DNA of 64,000 nt from Rhea pennata (taxonomy: Eukaryota > Chordata > Aves > Rheiformes > Rheidae): positions 9,528,017 through 9,592,016 of the forward strand of contig NC_084677.1 of the NCBI RefSeq assembly GCF_028389875.1, given 5' to 3'. A program made the translations under genes and the position numbers. Positions 36,001 through 51,000 of the stretch are shown here, one piece after another. Each line of letters starts with the position of its first letter. The stretch's first letter is position 1. A model generated the notes under the pieces. It made no database searches and was not told where the DNA came from. It saw only the letters and a program-made list of their open reading frames with translations.

Positions 36001-39000
36001 TGTGTGTGTTTCTGTATTTCAGTCAAATACAATGGTACGGGTGACCAGTTCTAACGCTTATGCTGCTAGCCCTCTGATTGTTGCTGGCTACAATGTTTCT
36101 GGGTCAGTAAGGAGTGATGGAGAACCCATGAAAGGAGTCATGTTTCTTCTTTTCTCTTCTTCAGTCACTAAAGAGGTAATGGCATATCGGAATCTTTGCA
36201 GTAGGTGTATGGACATAAGAAAGAACTAAATAGCTTCTGGACTCACAATACTCTATCTTATCTTTGCCTTTCATTCTGATACAATCTAAAATATTGATAT
36301 TGTAAATGAACCAAAAGATTCTCTTTTTATGTGGTGAGCTTGGCTTACAGAATAAATAACGCCTTAAGTTATTCTTTTGTAACAAGTCCCTTGTTTTACA
36401 GCATTTGTATACATGCTTAGTTTTCACATGACCGCCGTGGAATTACTCAGATGTGTAACTCGGTAACTGTGTGTATTGGTAAAATTGAGGTCAAAGGTCT
36501 ACATACAGTCATCTTTATACATGTATTTCAGACACAAGAAATTAGAAAATTCTTTTAATTTCAACTCTTTTCATCATTCTTTTTCAAACAACCAGGCTCT
36601 TCAACACCTGGGCTTTTCAAGGGCATAGAGCTGAAGTGAACAAGTGCAAATATAATATTATTCAGTGCATGTTACTGATCTTACGTTCCTTGTGGGTCAG
36701 CAGAGTTATGGACTGCAGCTTTTAGACAATATTTTTCCAGTTACACCTTTTTTTATGCTAAATTTTGGTTAGTAATAGTGGTCCTTCATCAGGATGACAC
36801 TCTGCCAGAGTGAAAGAGCACCTCCTGGCTCATGATTAAAATGTTACCAGACAAACCCTGAATTTTGTTGTAGAAGGGATGTGGTTTGTCTTCAGCTTGA
36901 CTCTTTCAATTGCAGTCTGCCTTTTCAATGTGAAGACAAAGTTCTCAAAGTTCAACAGCTGCTATAGCTACCATAAAAATGTGTTATGAAATGACTGTGG
37001 AATGTTTTCTCATGTACTGCGATTTGATATGCAGAGTAGACCTCTGATCTGTAATATTAATCTTGTACTCAGAACTGAAGTCAGTTAATGTTGAGACATG
37101 CTATGCTGCTCTGGAGTGCTGAGGAATGTTGAATTTCCCAGTTTGATGCCCTTGTTACTCTATGCCTATACCTGAAATATAAGCTACATTACCAAGCTTA
37201 GACTTCCAAAATAATTTGTACTTCCCCTCCTTCATTCTCAGCATAGCATTTTGAAAAAAAATCCCCAAGTTATTTCTGCTCTGTTCTCTCAGGAGCAAAG
37301 AAATAGTAGTAATGCGTGTATTTACACAGGATGTCATGGGCTGTAACATTTCTCCAGTGGATGGATTCCAGTCAGGAGATGAGTCTTTATCCTATTTATG
37401 CAATGTTGTATCAAAAGAAGATGGATCTTTCACTTTTCTTTCTCTGCCTAGTGGGAAATACACTGTGGTAAGTAGCTAGAAAGTTCATTGCTTGTTTGCC
37501 ATTGAGTCATTAACTTTTGTTTTTTGAACTAGATAATGTATGTATAACTTTGTAACTGCTAATGCAGAAGTAGTTGAAGCATTTTGAAATGGATGAAATC
37601 ATCAAGAAGGAAAATCCATCCTAAAATGTTTGACACTGAAGTAAGTTGGTTTGGAAGAGCTCTATGGTGCGCTTTCTGAGACAGGACTTATTTGTAAATC
37701 ACTTTCTGAATTACCTGGATACTTTGGCCGGTCACAGAACCACACCTAAGCTGATACTAGACTGAAAGGTTCATTTGGCTGCTGCTATCTCATGTTCTTT
37801 AAGTTCTGTCTTGTTTTCTTTTTTGCCCATTCTTTTTCAGCATTAACTCTAGGCATATTCACACATAGCTGGAGAGGGAAAAGCTATTTAACTCAAACTA
37901 GAGCTCCCATTTAGGCTGTAAGCACTAAGTGCAATTTTACACGCAGTCTGGAAGCTCTCTATACTTTCAGCCTCACAGTTCTTTCGAGTGCTTCAAAGAT
38001 GTCCTCAGCGGTTGTTACACTATTAATGGCTCTGATAAAACTTCATCTCCAACATACCCATTTTACACTTCAAAGTCTTTTGGCTGAAATGCCAACTTTA
38101 ATCCCAAAAGAACAGAGTTTAAAGTAGCCAGCAGTAATTTTGCTGGTTTTAGTGGTAGGACAGCACTCCAGATATCCTGCTTGGCATGTTTGAATTCTGC
38201 GCTTCTAGAATAAAGGTTAAGTTGCCTGGTTTACTTTCTTTGCTGCTATGCTAGAATACCAAATTCTTGAGCCAAGCAGCTTGTTTTCTGGGAGTAACAG
38301 AAAATGAAAGGGTAGAAAAGCATATGACTTGCGTACATCTCTGTTTTTCTGTGCTTCATCTGTTCTCTGGAAAGATTATGAAGCTCTAAGAATTGACAGA
38401 AATTTTAAATATTTCAAGGAGAATTAAATTGAAATGGGAGACCTGAATCAACTGGAGTGGGAGAGCTGTGGATAGGAGAAAAGAATGGATGCTAAGGTGT
38501 ATATCCACAGGAAGCGCTGTGGAGGGTCATGGGCCGCTGATGATCTAGAATTACATGGATACTATGCTGAAGTAGAGATATGGCTTCCGGACCAAAGCTG
38601 GTAAAGACAAGGAAGTGTGGAAGCGTGGCTGTCTGTGTCCTTCTGAGAATGGTGGTCTTGCGTTCTCAGTCTCCATGGTCTAGAAATGAAATCCAAATTT
38701 TTCCTTTAATCCCTCTAGTGATCATTTATTCTCTTATGTTATTTTCTGTAAACTCTTACACATCCAAGTGCATTTGCTGCATTTTGAGTACAGGGTTACC
38801 TTTCTGTCCCTTTCTGTAATCTCAGATGGTTCATCAAACATTTCTGAAAGACCACTTTTGTTCAAATCTTCTTCCCTCTGAGTTATTTTTCCAGCAAGTT
38901 TGCAGCCCCTTGGAAACTTTCTACTTCATAGTGGTTTCTGATGGTAGTAAGAATTACGGAGGTAATAGAAAGCATTTCTGACATCATAGCTTCTTAGGAG

Positions 39001-42000
39001 TCAAAGCAATGTGTCTTCTTTCAGATACCATTCTACAGAGGGGAGAGAATTACGTTTGATGTTGCGCCATCTAGATTGGACTTTCTTGTAGAACATGATA
39101 GTTTACAAATTGAGGTAAGGTATTCAGAGAAGTAAAGTTGTCTGTGCTATTCTTTCCTTCAAAAATGTAATTGATTTCAGTAGAAAGCAGGTGTGCTGTG
39201 CAAAAGGTTTTATATGAAGTATTGTAGACATTTGTTACCATACTCACTTGCACAGCAAATAGACCATAGTGTCTGGCATTGTGCTGTATTTCTGTATTTC
39301 AGTCCCTTTTACTAGATAGTAAACAGCTTTTCCCTATTTTGTTTCTAAGTTCACTTTTCATGTCCATATTGCAAGCAATCAGTAACCTTCCCGGTTGCTT
39401 TACTCAATCAGTCTGTCAGATCTCTGGAAAAGGCCTGTAAATTTGTGTGTTTTACAGAGCATCTTGTGTAATGGCATTACAGTGTGTGATTTGGGCCTTC
39501 TGAACCATAGTGATGCAAATAAATTGCAATTTGTTCCTGTACTTCTGGAGACTCCATTCCTTGAGCTTAATCCAGAATTTCAGTGTGATTATCTTGGGAG
39601 ATTTTTTTTTCTCAAGGAGGAAATAAATTTCCTTTCTGGAGGGGAAAGAACCTCCTCCATGTTCATTGCTACAGATATCTGAATGTTTTTACTGGGTAAA
39701 AGTTAGAGTTAACTTTTTTTCCGTTTCAGCCTGTTTTCCATGTGATGGGTTTCTCTGTCACAGGCAGGGTGTTGAATGGTCCTGAAGGAGAAGGAGTTGC
39801 TGATGCTACTGTTACTCTAAACAATCAGATTAAAGGTATGAATTGCTCTTGGTCTTTGTTGCTATAAGAAAGCCTTTAATTAAGGGAAGACTTCAATTAA
39901 GCTCAAGTACAGGACTAGTGTATAAGCTGGAATTAAGCTTTCAGGAAAATACACTATTTCTGTAGTGATTTATTTGAAGTACTGAAGTGATTTTCATTCA
40001 GTTGACTAAGCTTCCATTTTCTGACTTCAGAAGAGAGCATCAGGTATTCATCTGTTTTGATTTAGAAAGCTTTGCTCTCATTTTTGTCAAATACATGCCA
40101 AATTCGAAATGGTACTATAAAATACAGGAACAAAAGTTGGTCTAGTAAGAAAGCATAATATTGTTTCTTTACTTCGCTATATGAATTACAAATAGGCTGA
40201 AGCAATGCATCCCCTCAGTGGCTCTTTTAAGACATGAGGACAGACAGTCAAGACATGCTTTCTTTTTCTTTGCCTTTTTTTCCCCCTAACTCTTCACTTT
40301 ATTTGTTACAGTAAAAACAAAAGCTGATGGCTCTTTCCGCCTTGAGAACATAACAACAGGTACATACACAATTCATGCCCAGAAAGAGCACCTTTTCTTT
40401 GATACTATTACGGTGAAAATTGCACCAAATACACCTCAGTTAGCAGATATCATAGCAACAGGGTAAGTACTGGTGTCATGATGAAAGTGTAAACTGATAT
40501 GTGGGCAAAGTGTTGAAAATGTATGGTCCTTTCCTGTGCCTAGGTTTGTGTGCTGTTGCCAGGAGCTGAACATTGCTTCAGAAATTCAAGAAATACAGGA
40601 CAACATCACTGCACGGCAGTGTTTTACCCAGAGTGGCTCAACAGTAGTTAAAGCTTAGAACACCCTTTTAAAAACTGTTGCCTTGCAAATGAAGATACTG
40701 AGACGTGGAGATATTAAGCAATTATAGAAGAGCATGTGGCAGAACCAGGAAAAGAACGTAGAGGCTTTCTGCCACTGATGTTGCACTTCAGATTTAACCC
40801 TCCTCTATAGCAGTGGAGTTGCATAACTGTCTAATACCAAACTGGTACATTTTATTACTTAGCACTGTTAAGGTTATACTTATCTTACACAAATTAATTT
40901 TTTTTAACTTGTTATTCTCTGACTGCTGAGCATAAGCCAGTATAATGGTGACAGGATGCTTTTGGCAATGTAAGGCTGCACAGTGGTGGAGGTGTGGTGT
41001 GAACTGAGCAAAACAAAAGGGGCATGGTTCTGTCCCCAGGAGATTCTTAGGAGGAAACAGTAGCAACCTTCAAGAATAGCAGTAAATGCAGCAAATGAAA
41101 ACTAGAAAATTATTAAGAGAGGTGGCAACTAACTCCTATGGACTTGGCTAGCTATTTTCTTTAAAAAGTGTGTGCTGTTGAATGATTGCTTACAGTTGAT
41201 TTTCAGTCAGTGAATCTTGTACTGTTGAAGGTGAAAAGTAAAAACTTAACAGCTTCTAATTTGCCTTCTTGTCTTCTGTTCTCACAGAATGTAGTTCGGT
41301 AGGGTTGTGTTCAGGGCCGTACCTATCATATTTGAGATGTTTGACACAAAACATACCAGACTATTTAAAACCTGAGGGTTGGCAATCCTAAGTCAATTGT
41401 CTGCCTAGCCAAAAAAAGGCGCCAGGGGAGGCATAAAGTAAATGGTTTAGGAAAAAGGTTATCAAATTAAAGAATGAAACAGGTTGCCTGCAAAAAAATA
41501 AGTAACATCATAGTGACTCCATCATAAAAATCCCATTGGTTGTGCAAGAATTTCAATTTACTCTACTGTGGTCACTTGTAATATCACTTTGATATAAACA
41601 CTGTTTAAGGGAGAATTCATTCTAATTCATGTGTTAGTTCCTCCATATAATGAAGTTTGCTTTTGAGGATGCTTTAAGACAAGTATTTTGTGTGTGTTCT
41701 GTCAAATTAATATATTTATTCTAATGACTGGCATTTATTTTACAGATTCAGTGTATGTGGCCGCATCTCAGTAACTCGTTTCCCTGACACAATCAAACAG
41801 ATCAATAAGTACAAGGTAACTATGATGCCTCAAGACAAGGACAAAGCATCACTGGTTACAACAGAAACTGACCCTCAAGGAACATTTTGTTTTAAGGCAA
41901 AATCGGGTACATACAATGTTCAGGTAAGAATGAGCTTTGGTTACTCCACTATAGGGCGGTCAAGAGCTGTTATAAGGTTATAAGAGTTTATTTCTAAAGT

Positions 42001-45000
42001 TTGAGAAGCTGAAAATTGGTTTCTGTGGTCCTTTTCACCTGCTTATATTATTTAAACAATGACAGTTATTTCCTTTTTTCTTCATAAGTTGAAATTCCCA
42101 TATTTCTTTTCCTTTGCACTTACTAAAAATATAATTGGGCCATTGAGTTCAAAGGTTTTTGTCTCTCGCTTCACTGAGATGTCCTCTAGATCACTTATGT
42201 TAATAATATTATCCTTTGATTGACACATGTAATGTGTACCTTTATCAAGTGTTTCAGTGGTTCCCTAGGTCATAGGTCACAGCAGAATATATAGCACAAC
42301 CATCATGTGTCTTGTGTGTGGGAGATGGTGCAGACTGGAAAAAGAAGTGCATAGTTACAAGGCTTCTAACTGTCTTCATAATTAATGAGAGAGACTAATG
42401 TAGAAGCAGCAGTATTTCCCAAAGTGGAAACTTTCAGGCGTTTGAAACTGTGCTGTGTGGAGGACTTTCAGTTCAGACCTTTTGCAGTTTTTTTGGAAGA
42501 TTTCTAATATCAGCCACAGAATTTTGAAAAGCATGTTTGAGAGGCTGATTTTGTTTTGTCTGAGAGTTAAAGTAAATTTCCATTTTCTCATTGCTGGTAG
42601 GTTGAACTTGGTACAGTAAGTGTATTGGGACTGGTGATGTGTTGATGTTATGTGCTCTTTAGGTAATTGTTCCAGAGGTTGAAACCAGAGCAGGATTGGC
42701 TTTGAAACCCAAAATGTTCCCTGTTACTGTTAGAGACAGACCAGTAATGGATGTGACCTTCTCTCAGTTTCTGGCCTCAGTCTCAGGAAAAATTTCTTGT
42801 TTAGGTAAGCCAAAATTGAAAGTGAAGTGAAAATGGAAAAGGAAAACTCTAGCACTGTGTATGTGAATGACTACTGTTTGGATCAAGGCAGTTGCTGTGG
42901 TTAGCCCCATCAGACGATAAGTTAACTTCCAGCACATACGTATAAACAGCACTTATTCTGAAGACCCTACAGCTTTACTACTTCAGTAAAGTTTGGAGCT
43001 GTCTCTTTTACTAACTTTTTGTACCCATTTTAAATACTTGCTAGGCTGTTTGCTTTGCTTGGAGATGGCCAAGTTTTGGAAGAAATGCTACTGGCTTTTA
43101 CAAGGGATACTGTACTTCAGAGAAGTACTAGAAGGGAAAAAGCCATTAAAAATACAATAGATGTAAACATGCAGAAGCTTGCAGGCTCAAGCTGTTGATG
43201 CAAAGGTGTAGTCTCCCTTCTCTTTCTAATGCTTTTCTCTTTATTTTGGTCTATGGTTCATTTCTCCTGTTTTCCTTGAGTGCCCTCTAGCTTCAGCAGC
43301 AGATGATTCAAATTTGACTTTTGATTTGTTGTTTTTGCCCTTTACTTGTTCTCTCTGAGCCTTCTCTGTACTTGGTGTCCTGTCCTGTTTGGTTCTAGTA
43401 GTCCCTGCGGAGAGGTATTAGCCCAGAAATTTAGTGTTGAGCTGCTGGTTGTTACTTGCCATTAGATGCAAGAATATGGTTAATAAGCTTAAAATTACTG
43501 AAAAATACAGCAAAGCACTGGTGAACATGTGCTTAAGAAAGAAGAGTAATAGTTTTACTCTTTTCCAGTAGAAATATTTCCAAGTAATTGTTTTCCTGAT
43601 ACACATGTGTAATCTTAATACACATGAAGCCTGGTTGGGGGAGGTGGTATGGAGCTGGGAAGCCAGAGTGCAATGTAATTTTCTGCTGTCCCTCCTGCAC
43701 AGATGCTTGTGGTGATCTGGTGGTGACATTACAATCTGTGAGCCGCCAGGGTGAGAAACGAAGCCTCCAGCTCTCTGGGAACATGGACTCAGCGGCCTTC
43801 ACATTTGAAAATGTGCTACCCGGCAAATACAAAAGTAGGATTATAGGGAATTAATTGAAGGATTAGCTCAGGATCTAAATTTGTGACTAAATCTCTTCAC
43901 TTTATTATGGATACTATTTACCTGTATGTCACATGCCCAACACGTGAACTGGTTTTGAAATTTGAGAGAAGCTGGAAAATACTGTGCCCCAGTGCATCAT
44001 GTTTCCTCAGTCTTGCACGTTCAACCGTGTTGTCAGTTAACAACTAACTGCCCCTGTAAGTTTTAGGGACTACAGCATGCTAATCTCATGGATTGGTTGG
44101 TATAAAGAGAAAGAGAATTATTGTGAAGTGAATTGTCCCAAAAGTGAGAGCAGGATCATGTCCTGGTTCTTTTGCTTCCATAGTAACTAGCCTCTTCTGA
44201 GAGCATTTATAGGTGTTTTGACAGCCTGGCTTAGCCTACTATGAAAAGAAATTGCTTTCTGGTGGAAGGCATGGAAGGGGCACATACAGATTGCTGTTTT
44301 TATGCGTGAATCAGAACATCATTCCACACTTGAAATTGGAGTTGGGATCTGAAGTCCTCAGGGCTCCTTTGACTACCACAAGGGTAGTGTACACTGCAGA
44401 ACTTCCCAGACTTTATTGTTCTATTTTGTAATAGCTTTTCTATTACAAGATGTGCTGGATTCCTAGTGTGGCTGCAGTGCTTTGAGCCAGGTCCATTGCC
44501 AAGGCTGTTTTCTGGGCTGATAATTATTGTGTATCTGAATTGGAAGATTTTTGTTAGAGAACAGTTAGCATGTTATAAGCTTTCTACAGGACAATAACTG
44601 CCTTTATTCACAAAACTTTATTACTAAAATGCTTTGTGTGGTGTGTATTCTAGTAAGCATTGTACATGAAGACTGGTGCTGGAAGAATAAGTCCTTGGAG
44701 CTGGAAGTCATGGAGGAAGATGTTTCAGGAGTAGAATTCAGACAGACTGGATATATGCTGAGGTGTTCTCTTTCCCATGCAATTACACTGGTATGTAGGT
44801 GACAAACATGCTTTTATATTTTTTAATAAACTTGTGTAGGTAGGTTGGATTATGCTTTGAAGCAAGGCTTTCTCTGTCTCTAGAGAGTCTTAAAACACAG
44901 CAACACTAATGGTTAGAGTGCTTTGAAATTTATCTTAGGATTGGTAAAATGGTCGCTTATTGTTAGCTGCTAGAAAGGAGAAGCGTTAATAAACCTTTAG

Positions 45001-48000
45001 GCAAATATTGTTTTCATTTTGTTGTTTGGCAGTTGCTAATAGTGAATTGCATTGTGGCTTCACAGGAATTTTATCAGGATGGAAATGGACCAGAGAATGT
45101 TGGCATTTATAACCTGTCCAAAGGAGTTAATAGATTCTGTCTTTCAAAGCCAGGTAACAGTTTTTAAATGTTAGTTTAAAAAAGAAAAAAACCCAACCTA
45201 ATACTGCTAATAACTTTAAAAAAAATCTATTGTGATATCTCAGATTCTTGAGATGCATTATTTTACTTCCATCTGTATATAGACGCTCTGTTACAATATT
45301 TTTTAGAACTCTGTTGCTGTATAGTCTTTTAACTAAATAAAAAGCCAGTGGTCTCATTCTCAATATAGTTACAACAGTGGTTCTGTAATTAGTCAGAAGG
45401 GCACCAGATATAGGACCCTAATAAGCTACTCCCAACCTTCTTACGTTTGTTGTGTTTGTAATTGTGTTTGCCTGTGCCTGTCTTTGTGATGCCTAATTGT
45501 GCTTTGCATCAGTGTACGTTAGTAACTCTAAGCAGAGTCCAGGAGTGATCTGTGACTGAAAAGAGGTGAATCAGATCAGAGGTGTCTATGTGAAAGGTAG
45601 TAAAGATGTAGGGAAATTTTGTAATGTGTCTATACCTCAGGTCTCATGTGGTCTTTAGAATTCAGCTGAATACTAACACAGTAAGCTTGAATCTATCTTT
45701 GACTTCATGTTTACAGGTGTATATGAAGTGACACCACGTTCCTGCCACCGATTTGAACATGAATATTACACTTATGATACGTAAGAACAAAATAATACTC
45801 TGGTTTTGATCTTTTGCCTGTCATTATACTTTCATAAAGCTTCCTTTTACTGCTTTCTTTCAGTATTCGGGATGTGTTGCTATGACTGGCTTTAACCAGT
45901 AGAGGGAAACTTTAGCAAGGCAGATATGTCCTTTTGCAGCATTTAGAAAAGAAAAATTCAACTAATGATAGGCTTTGGAGATGTTTTTCTATTTCAAAAG
46001 GATATTTCTGACTGCCTTCTGTCTGTATTTAGTGTGTTTTGCTTTATAACAAAGCAGAGATATTTCAGTGGAAATTGTTGATCATTTGTGAAGGTTGAAA
46101 TGCAAAAGATAGTTTAAGAAGTTTACTAGAAGACACATGCCACTACGAAAACAATCTGTGGTGACTTAATTCTGCTCACTCCAATTTTTACAAGCAGAAT
46201 AAAAACTCACTATAATCGTCAGTGAGCAGTACTGATCATCGTGGTCAGCCATGTTTTATTAGTTATTGCTGGGTTATAGTTTGGCAGGGTGCTTAATGGC
46301 TCCTTGCCTCCAAAAAGAGTGTTTCTGCTCCTAGAGAGCAAAAAACTAACACAGCATTAAAAGCTGATTGTTTTTTGCTGTGTTAGTGAATTCAGAGAGA
46401 TGTGTGATAAATGTCAGAGCCAGCATAAAGCAAGTAAGTGTACGGAAACAGGATACCCCTTGACAGCAAAGAGCAATTAGACCTTGGAGATCTTGAACCA
46501 TGTTAAATATGGAGAAGTGGTGAGTATCCCTCTGCTGTGTATAAAGGGACTGCACATATGAAATCAATCAAAGCGACCTTAGCTTGAGAGGAAGCAGGAG
46601 GCAGGAAGCAAGGAAGTAATTTAGCCAATGCCGTGCAGTAGTTTCGAGTTCAGAGCTGAGTATCGCTCCCTTTCCAGTGTGTTGTCATCTCAGCCATGTA
46701 GCTTTGCCTGTGTAATTTGTGTATTGTCTTTTATAAAGCACATTAAACTTAGGAATGGGAGCACAAACTCAGCTAAATGAGATTTGATTACTTTCTTTAA
46801 GAGGGTGACCTTAAGTTCATCTCTTTTATTACTTTGATATAGGTCCTCTCCAAGTATACTGACGCTCACTGCAATTCGACACCATGTCCTTGGCACGATT
46901 TCAACAGATAAACTAATGGATGTGACTGTTACCATTAAGTAAGAACGAGGAAATCTTGGGCCTATAAAAAGGGGGGAAGGCATCTTGCTCATAAAGTTTT
47001 ATTTTGCTTTTAATACCTCAGTGGCTGCTTTCTAAGGCAGTGGGGTCCCAATCTAGACTGTAAGAGGTTTGTTTGTTTGTTTTTTAATTGTAAGCTGTGC
47101 TTTGAGTAGCCTGTAAAATCAGTCATCACTTCGAACACTGACACTTCTTTTCATTGTAGTGCATTTCTATTTTTGTGTCATGGTAAAAAGGAATAATTTT
47201 TTTGAGTGTTTACACTTCTTAGTGATCTGAAATTTCACAATTCAGAGGATATTGTTTTAGCCTTGTCTGAGCTCCTTAGCACCAGGATCTATTTTGCCTT
47301 TTTTATTACTTCAAGAAGAGAATCTGTTGCTTTAGAGTATTGTTAGTGGTGTGAAGAGGGCTATAAAAGGAAAACTGTGCAGAGTGATCACACACTAATG
47401 TGCCAATTTATGTTTACTTGAACACACAGCTCACTAGGGAGCACTGATTTGTGAACGGCTTTAATTATACGGAGCATATAGTAAGTGGCAGATCTGCCTG
47501 AAAGAGGCTGATAATGATGAGTGCTTTATTAGTGTTTTCCTGGTGTCCACTTGTTCTGGACTAGGCGATTTCAAACGTTTTTTTGAGTGTAGAAAATACC
47601 TTAACAGAGTGTATTTCCTGCAGCGCGTTGCCTTGTCCCTGATTTTAGTGAACTTAAAACTGCAACTACTCGGCAACTACAGCAGCTGGAAAAAGAATAC
47701 TGAGACAGTAAAGAGCCTTTAGGATTTAGAAACAGCTAAGTGAGGAGGTGAATATCATACCGACCTTCCAGGTTGGTTGAGGTTTTCCTGAGACTGCTGG
47801 CAGGTAGTCTGGAGGCAGCTCAGTTGACAGAGATTGTCTCTCTTCAAGCCATGTGAATCTTTTTAGCTAAAGTCTCTTTTGTGAAATGCCATCAACATGA
47901 AGGGAAGAGCTTTGGAGTTAAAAGCCAGACAGTTGTTTTTAGTAGGTCTGTTCTTGTGTTTAAGATCTGTGGCAGTAAGTTGTTTCCTTTCAGTTAGTTA

Positions 48001-51000
48001 AAAAAAAATGAAACTATTCTTAGCAGTTCCTAGTGATAATTTGCTCTACACTTCTCTGTTTGAAAAGTGAGACTAGAGTAATTAAACTGGTAATATGGTG
48101 AGAGTGTGCATGTGTGTGTATGGGTTTTTAATAGGTTTTAAGGAAAAAAAATGATACATTTCAGGATTGTCTGTGGACTGCGGAGAAAAAAATGTAGAGT
48201 CTTTGATAAAATTTAGTGTGATAGAGCAGTAGTATATGTTTGTCTCAAAAGAAAGAGTTGAATACTAGTGAATATTGAAGTAGGAGAAAGCATATCCTAA
48301 CAGCATGTTTGCAGAAAAAGTAATCATGATCTTTTCAGTTCACTCCTAGAGAATTTTGCAATATTCTGTACTAGTTTTTCAGGCTATTTGTAGAAGAGAC
48401 AAGATAAGATGCAAAGGATGGCTGGAGGCTAGAAGAAATTGGTAAGAAAGAGAGGACATAAGATCAGAGAAGGTAAATTAAGATGCAATGTTCTAAGCTG
48501 ACTAAAATAACCTGGTTAAACTTATCTAGTAATCTGTTAACAGACAGTGACAAGACAGCTGGATGGTTCAGGTTTCTAAGGCAGATAGGCAGAAATCAGA
48601 GCTTTTCTTGGAATTTGCCAGCTATTGGAAGTATTTATTAGTGACAAAATTATTTTCTCCTTGTATACTCTTATCCCTGAGAGGTATATGCTGAGGGAAG
48701 GTAGTACTGGGAAAAGCAAGCTACCAGTATTTTTTTGTTTGTGTAACTCATCCTTTCTGCATCAAACTAGTACTCAGTTTTGGAGTTCCAGTCTTTCTCT
48801 TGTTGTGGCTTAGGGCTTTGTTAAATTACTCTTGCAAACTGTGTTGCTTTGGGTTCCCTCTGGCTCATCAGTGCTTCTGTGGGAGGTTATTGCCCCTATT
48901 GGAGAGTTGTTGTCTGCTGTTTTGTGCAAAATCAAGACACTTTACTCCCCAAACCAAAGTGGAGCTAGGATGCTGGACTCTGCAAAGTGGCTGAGATGTA
49001 AGGATGTGGGTAGGGTTTTTTTGTTGTTGTTGTTTGTTACTGTTTTTCTGCTGGCTCTGTAGTGGGATGCTGAGGTGTAGCAGATAAGAGGAAGAGGTGT
49101 GACTTCTTGAATGGCCATAACATGATGGGGCAGAATTTTTGTCCACAAGTGTTGCAAGTAGGTCCTTTTCTGCTAGGCTAAGTTGTAGTAGATTTTCTGT
49201 AGCTCCTATGAACAAACTTCTTTAGTAGTAACTGGTTCATATGGAGGTTTAAAAGTTTTAGTTACACTTGGAATAAAGAGCAGAATTAAAGGAATGGGTT
49301 TTTAAAAAAATCCTGGGATTTGTCCACTGGAGCATAAAGGGATATAAAGAGCTCCCATCTCTCTATGCCAGAGGAGGTTATTTTGTTTTCTCCTTCCCAT
49401 TTTCAGATCATCCATTGACAGTGAACCTGCCTTAGTTTTAGGGCCCCTGAAATCTGCACAGGAGTTGCGTAGGGAGCAGCAGCTGGCAGAAATTGAGGCC
49501 CGCCGACAGGAGAGAGAAAAGAAGGGTCAAGAGGAGGAAGGAACGAAGCCACCAGTGCAGGAGATGGTGGAGGAACTCCAAGGACCGTTCTTATATGAAT
49601 TTTCCTACTGGGCAAGGTACTACAGAGCTCCAGAGTACAGGATGTATTCTTTGTACTACTGTCTAATGTTGCCACCAAACAGAACACTGACATACTCCAT
49701 AACGAAAAGAGCTGCTTTACAGAACCTGCCGTTAGCCTGCCCGCTAAAGGAAAACTAGTACCAGATAATACGAATGTAGCTCAAGTAATTGTTTTGTTTC
49801 CCTCCGCCCCTATTTGGGTATTTAGATGGGTCCTCTAGTCAATATACACTGCTGTGTAGTACAAGAGAGCTGCTAATTAATTCCTTTTTATCTTCTAATT
49901 GTATCTTATCTGAGTTTTATAGGTCTGGAGAGAAAATCACTGTGACCCCTTCATCAAAAGAGCTTCTTTTCTACCCACCTTATGTGGAAACAGTTGTTAG
50001 TGGAGGTGAATATAAACAAATTTTTTTCTTCAAATAGATTTTAAGGCAGAAATGTATTCCTACAGGTGAACCTATGAATAGCTCTACAAAGGTAAAACCA
50101 GGAAGGCAGTTTCAATTGCAGAAATTCATTGGTGGCCTAATTTCACTCTGTGGAATTTGGAAACCTGGCTATTTGGTAGAGAATGCAGATACTGCTTTTT
50201 ATTAGCAGAATATCCTTGCAAGCGTGGCTAGACCAGCTGACACAAGAGGAAAGACTAGATTTTTGGAATGATAGCAGATTCTCAGAATTACTTGTATTAC
50301 ATTTGCTGTCTAGAAAAATAGATGAAAAAAGCAGTATGTTTGTATTTCAAGAGTGTTACCAAATTCAAGCTTCTGTCAAGTTTTCTTAATAGTAAATTAC
50401 AATAATAAAAATGTTTACAAAGGAAAAACCTTACATTTGTCAGGGCTATCAGCAGTCAGTTTATGCTACCTGTGCAGTCAGTGTCCATCTAGCCCTCAAG
50501 TTCCTAAAGTGAACACCTTTTCTTGTTAGATTTTAATAGAAAATGTTAGGTGCCTCTTTGCTGTGCCAATTCTAAATACATAGGTAAATTTATTTTTTTT
50601 TTTATATGATGTCTTGAAGCATGGCAAATACTGATTTCAATCTGACCTCAACAAGTTTTATCAAAGCACAGTGTAATATCAGTGGAGAATATTGTTCTCC
50701 ATGTGGCTACAGGCCTTGGAACTTTATGAATCCTCAAAGCACCCTACAAATATTCAAAATGTTTGTTTTGGAGACATGCTTGCAGCTTTTGAGCTCAGTT
50801 ACTGATTTAGTTAATGTTCAGAAGTTTTAAGGTATGTGGTTATATGGGTTGATCTCTTATTCTAAACCAAAGAACATCAGCCGATCACTTTGGAAGTAGT
50901 TAAACTATTGCTGTAAGACAAATTGGTGACAATTTTTTACTTTCTTCTTGTCTTGAATCCCTTTTGCAATGAGCAAGAGAGCTGTCCTGGAAAGCTGATA

